Positions 61,092 to 64,000 of a stretch of 64,000 bases of DNA are shown here, piece after piece; the stretch's first letter is position 1, and each line of letters opens with the position of its first letter. The position numbers and the translations under genes were made by a program. The DNA is from JBGSMF01 sp964651475 (GTDB lineage Bacteria > Chloroflexota > Anaerolineae > Fen-1058). The stretch covers positions 1 to 64,000 of the forward strand of contig CAZYXV010000010.1 in the NCBI GenBank assembly GCA_964651475.1, in the 5' to 3' direction. The notes under the pieces were generated by a model. The model did not search any database. It saw only the letters and a program-made list of their open reading frames with translations, and had not been told where the DNA came from.

Positions 61092-62780
61092 ATGAACGCA
61101 ATGACAGGCACGCACATTACACCGCCGCCGGATTTCCCGGTGGCCTGGCAACATCCCGATGACGTGAACTATCACTGGACGCGCGACCGCGAGCACATGC
61201 CCGACCCCATCACGCCCATGTTTTCCAGCGTGGCGGGCGTTATTGCCACGGAGGGCAAAAACCGGACGCTTGACATTTACGAAGAGGCCATCATTGGCCG
61301 CCACGATCGTACTATCAACACCTACGACTATATTTGTCTGGTTCCCTTTACAGGCACGCCCGAAGAAATAGCCGCGCGCGCGCAGCGCAATCGCCGCAAG
61401 GTGGGAGGAGTGAGCTTGCGGCTGGACGAGATGTTTAGAGACGAGTGGCTGCCCGAATTGGAGGCGCACTTTGCTTTTTGGGACTCGTTTGACCTGGCCA
61501 GCGCGGATGGGGCGGCATTGGCGGCGCACCTGGAGGCCAGCCTGGCGCGCGGCGCGCGGCTGTACGAATTGCACTATTTGATGGGCCCGCCGATGTGGTT
61601 CGCCATCCACGAGTTCGAGGTGTTTTACTGCGACCTCTTTTCCGGCGCGACGCCGCTCCAGGCGCATCGCTTGCTGCAGGGCTTTGATAACAAGACGCTG
61701 GAAATCGGGCGCGCGCTGTGGCGCTTGAGCCGGCTGGCGCGCGCCTTGCCGGCGGTGCGCCAAATTTTCGCCGGGCGAGCGCCCGGCGAGGTGTGGGGCG
61801 CACTCGAAAGCTGCGAAGAAGGGCGAGCGTTCCTGGACGAACTGCGCGCTTTTCTGGATGCTTACGGTTGCCGCACAAATCTGTGGGATTGGGGATATAC
61901 AAGCTGGCAAGATGATCCGACGCCCATCATCAACAATATCAAGAATTACATCGCGCAGCCGGATCGAGACTTGCGGGCCGAGTTGGCACAAGCCGCGGCC
62001 GAGCGCCAGGCTGCCATCGCCCAGGCGCGCCGCGAACTGGTCGGTTATCCGCAGCCGGTGAGAGATCGCTTTGAAAAGCTCCTCAAGGCCGCGCAGGCGG
62101 CGCTGGTGCTGACCGAAAATCACACCTATTATATTGACTTTAACGGCCTGGGCCGGCTGCGCCGCGTGATCGGTGAATTTGGCAAGCGCTTTGCCGCGCA
62201 GGATCGCTTGAGCCGGGCCGATGACGTCTTTTACCTCACACTCGACGAACTGCGCCAGATGGCGGCCGACCCCACGTTCAATCAGCGTGAGCGGGCCGCC
62301 GCGCGGCGCGCCGAAGCTGAACGCTGGTCTCGCTATCCCGAACCTGCCGAGTTGGGCACGCGCCCACCCGAACCAGTGTACCTCTATTCGCCCGACGCGC
62401 GCCGGATGATGCGTTACGTGGGCGGGCTGGTGGCAGACGCGCCGCTGCCCGCCGAAGAAGCGGGCGTGCTGCGCGGCCAGGCGGGATCGCCTGGCAAGGT
62501 TAGCGGCCCGGCGCGCGTGATCCTTTCGCTGGCCGACGCGCACCGCTTGCAGCCCGGCGACATTCTGGTGACGACCACCACCGCCCCGCCCTGGACGCCG
62601 CTTTTCCTCACGGCGGCGGCGGTGGTCACAGACGCGGGCGGATTGCTTTCGCACGGCGCGGTCGTCTCGCGTGAGTATCACATCCCGGCCGTCGTCGGCA
62701 CGCGCCTGGCCACATCGCGCATCGCCGATGGCCAAATGATCGAGGTGGATGGCGATAACGGCATGGTGCGATTTGTCTAG
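61092..62780 (+). CDS. PEP-utilising enzyme phosphohistidine-domain protein
   Basis: 562 residues. The C-terminal 90 residues are a PEP-utilisers mobile domain: 'GQAGSPGKVSGPARVI', 'ILVTTTTAPPWTPLFLTAAAVVTDAGGLLSHGAVVSREYHIPAVVGT', where the His of 'SHGAV' is the phosphocarrier. The central region resembles the linker found in PEP synthase-like and rifampin phosphotransferase-like proteins ('RLSRADDVFYLTLDEL', 'ENHTYYID'). No ATP-grasp (PPDK_N) domain is present, so it needs a separate phosphate donor or partner. The ATG at 61092 has GGAGGT upstream; earlier in-frame starts lack one. Substrate unknown. Confidence 0.75.
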   Translation: MNAMTGTHITPPPDFPVAWQHPDDVNYHWTRDREHMPDPITPMFSSVAGVIATEGKNRTLDIYEEAIIGRHDRTINTYDYICLVPFTGTPEEIAARAQRNRRKVGGVSLRLDEMFRDEWLPELEAHFAFWDSFDLASADGAALAAHLEASLARGARLYELHYLMGPPMWFAIHEFEVFYCDLFSGATPLQAHRLLQGFDNKTLEIGRALWRLSRLARALPAVRQIFAGRAPGEVWGALESCEEGRAFLDELRAFLDAYGCRTNLWDWGYTSWQDDPTPIINNIKNYIAQPDRDLRAELAQAAAERQAAIAQARRELVGYPQPVRDRFEKLLKAAQAALVLTENHTYYIDFNGLGRLRRVIGEFGKRFAAQDRLSRADDVFYLTLDELRQMAADPTFNQRERAAARRAEAERWSRYPEPAELGTRPPEPVYLYSPDARRMMRYVGGLVADAPLPAEEAGVLRGQAGSPGKVSGPARVILSLADAHRLQPGDILVTTTTAPPWTPLFLTAAAVVTDAGGLLSHGAVVSREYHIPAVVGTRLATSRIADGQMIEVDGDNGMVRFV

Positions 62781-63616
62781 ACCGTGTTGGGTTCGGGGCG
62801 GAAAACGTAATCGGCGCGCAGGTAGGCCAGCTTGAAGCCGGTGCGCACCATGTTGTGAAAAGATGGGTTGGAATGTTCGGGCGTATCCTGGACGGCTTCC
62901 GCGACGAGGCGCGTGCAGCCAAGCGCGATACCGTCCTGGATGCGCCGCGCCATAATCGCCCCTTGCGCTCCCCGCTGCCGAAAAGGCTCTAATGTGCCGC
63001 CCCAACCCAGCCAGCCCACGTTGCCTCTGATAAAGAGCGCGCCAGCGCCGGCGGGTTGGCTACCATCCCACGCGACGTAATGCCGCCAGCCTGGCCGGCC
63101 AACGAACGCACAGGTCGCCGGCTGCATCGCATCCGGCATTTCAAACGCCGCGCAGGCCACGTGGGCAAAGGCCGCCCTGTGTTCCGGCCCGACACACTCG
63201 ACGCGCAAGTCCGTGCGGATGGTTGGCGGCGGCTCGACGCCGCGATAGACTTGGGCCCATTGGACGTCCGGCGAAAATCCGCGCACCTGTAGCCAATCGG
63301 GCAGGGCGGGGGGCTGCGCTGCGGGGCTGAGGGTGACGGTGATGCTGGGACTGCTCGCCCGCCGGAAAAAGGCCATAATGTCGTCGAGCATCGCCGGCGT
63401 GGCGGGTTCCTCGATGCCCAGGCCAATCACGCGACTGTAAAAAGGCACGTCCAACCCCGCAATCGTGAACACAATCGCAGAGCCAATGCGTTCCAGCCGG
63501 GCGCCATAGCGGGACGCAAAGTCGGCGGGGATTGAACGGAAATAATCTGCCAATGCTTCACCTTCGCCAAACTCGACGAGCCGGGCGATGTCTTGAGATG
63601 CCGTCTGAATGTGCAT
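62777..63616 (-). CDS. GNAT family N-acetyltransferase
   Basis: 279 residues. The N-terminal half (about 1-130) is a divergent GNAT-like lobe ('VPFYSRVIGLGIEEPATPAMLDDIMAFFRR'). The C-terminal half has the acetyl-CoA loop region 'WGGTLEPFRQRGAQGAIMARRIQDGIALGCTRLVAEA' and ends 'HNMVRTGFKLAYLRADYVF', the usual GNAT ending (N..F..GF). Acceptor unknown. Its TAG stop overlaps the TAG stop of the convergent PEP-utilising gene within one CTAG (62777-62780). Confidence 0.82.
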   Translation of the reverse strand: MHIQTASQDIARLVEFGEGEALADYFRSIPADFASRYGARLERIGSAIVFTIAGLDVPFYSRVIGLGIEEPATPAMLDDIMAFFRRASSPSITVTLSPAAQPPALPDWLQVRGFSPDVQWAQVYRGVEPPPTIRTDLRVECVGPEHRAAFAHVACAAFEMPDAMQPATCAFVGRPGWRHYVAWDGSQPAGAGALFIRGNVGWLGWGGTLEPFRQRGAQGAIMARRIQDGIALGCTRLVAEAVQDTPEHSNPSFHNMVRTGFKLAYLRADYVFRPEPNTV

Positions 63617-63710
63617 TTGCTTCCTCGTGTGTTTGTCTCCGAATCAGGCTTGGGGTTATCCACAGATTTTATGGCATAGGTGTTGTTATCCAAATCTGAC
63701 ACTGACTGGC

Positions 63711-63804
63711 GTCATTGCGAGCCGCTCCGCCTATGGCGGGCGGCGAAGCAATCTCCACGTGTGAAAAAGAGATTGCTTCGGTCACTTGGTTCCCTAGCAA
63801 TGAC
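63711..63804. repeat. GTCATTGCGAG-family palindrome
   Basis: Begins GTCATTGCGAG and ends CAATGAC, with inner GAAGCAATCTC and GAGATTGCTTC arms. It is of the same family as the core of the element at 4276-4424 but lacks the outer 16-bp terminal repeats. It lies in the gene-free stretch 63617-64000, where no other gene is seen. Confidence 0.7.
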
Positions 63805-63978
63805 AGTGCGAGCCAGTTATGTCTGTTGTCTATTCCGACGCTTGGTTCCCGCAAGGACTTTACCCGGAAAAGTCTAAATCCAGGAGCATTATACTGTACT
63901 GTTTCAAGTGAGGTGAAACAGGCTTTTAACTGGAATGAAATGCAACAATATGCTATAGTGTGTTGTACTTGGATTATT

Positions 63979-63998
63979 GTGCCCGAGTGTGCGGGCAC
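63979..63998. promoter_or_regulatory. Dyad at the right edge
   Basis: GTGCCCG, 6 bp, CGGGCAC. A possible operator or RNA hairpin for a gene starting right of the window. A second dyad GTTTCA-N7-TGAAAC lies at 63901-63919, and a -10-like TATAGT occurs near 63954. Confidence 0.3.
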
Positions 63999-64000
63999 TG

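Noticed and set aside
61035..63005. Long minus-strand frame opposite the PEP-utilising gene
   Set aside because: Low-complexity Arg/Ala/Gln-rich translation, a shadow of the plus-strand gene, which has the phosphohistidine motif.
63669..63998. Possible minus-strand gene at the right edge
   Set aside because: It runs through the palindromic repeat 63711-63804 and has no family resemblance or ribosome-binding site.

Overview
The window looks like chromosomal DNA from an anaerobic or facultative member of the Chloroflexota (Anaerolineae-like). The evidence is indirect. The DNA is G+C-rich by eye. There are AfsR/SARP-type STAND regulators. Secreted proteins end in, or contain, the short 'YLPxLxR' motif that I associate with Chloroflexota exoproteins. 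Lipoproteins have Gly/Ala/Pro-rich linkers, and the intergenic spaces carry many palindromic repeats. A ferredoxin-type 2-oxoacid oxidoreductase and three molybdenum hydroxylases suggest anaerobic oxidation of organic acids and aldehydes. No rRNA, tRNA, CRISPR array, transposase or phage gene was recognised.

Left part (0-8.9 kb): an AIM24-like protein, a GAF sensor overlapping a GNAT acetyltransferase, NAD-malic enzyme, a fused gamma/alpha subunit of a 2-oxoacid:ferredoxin oxidoreductase (its beta subunit lies 49 kb away at 55.2 kb), then an MFS exporter and a membrane-anchored glycosidase-like protein on the minus strand. Surface and regulatory island (8.9-27 kb): two AfsR-like regulators, identical over their first 201 codons and their leaderless promoter, flank a 2271-residue secreted NHL/YD (RHS, teneurin-like) protein. 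Next come a small protein, a YadA-head-like repeat protein and a CSLREA/beta-helix protein.

Centre (27-53.2 kb): a molybdenum region. A stand-alone MOP-type aldehyde oxidoreductase (27-29.8 kb) is followed by a 17.8-kb run of fourteen minus-strand genes (47.95 to 30.15 kb). In order of transcription these are: MOP-type oxidoreductase, DUF364 protein, FAD/dicluster oxidoreductase, small CxxC protein, methyltransferase, a second Mo oxidoreductase, a second FAD/dicluster protein, a second small CxxC protein, C_GCAxxG_C_C protein, radical SAM protein, a 103-residue CxxC protein, AMP-dependent CoA ligase, XdhC and a MocA-like cytidylyltransferase. From memory this is nearly collinear with the Desulfovibrio vulgaris DVU_1551-1559 set, with the catalytic and electron-transfer block duplicated. 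Divergent from it run a PadR regulator, a FecCD-type ABC importer (a candidate molybdate/tungstate transporter), a methyltransferase and a P-loop NTPase. Three CGTTATG-N9-CATAACG palindromes, resembling ModE operators, sit at the promoters of two of the Mo oxidoreductases.

Right part (53.3-64 kb): an unusual Mrr-like/transmembrane/PQQ-propeller fusion, the 2-oxoacid oxidoreductase beta subunit, a BMP-type nucleoside ABC importer, a PEP-utilising phosphohistidine protein without an ATP-grasp domain, and a GNAT protein whose stop codon overlaps that of its convergent neighbour. The last 380 bases hold only repeats.
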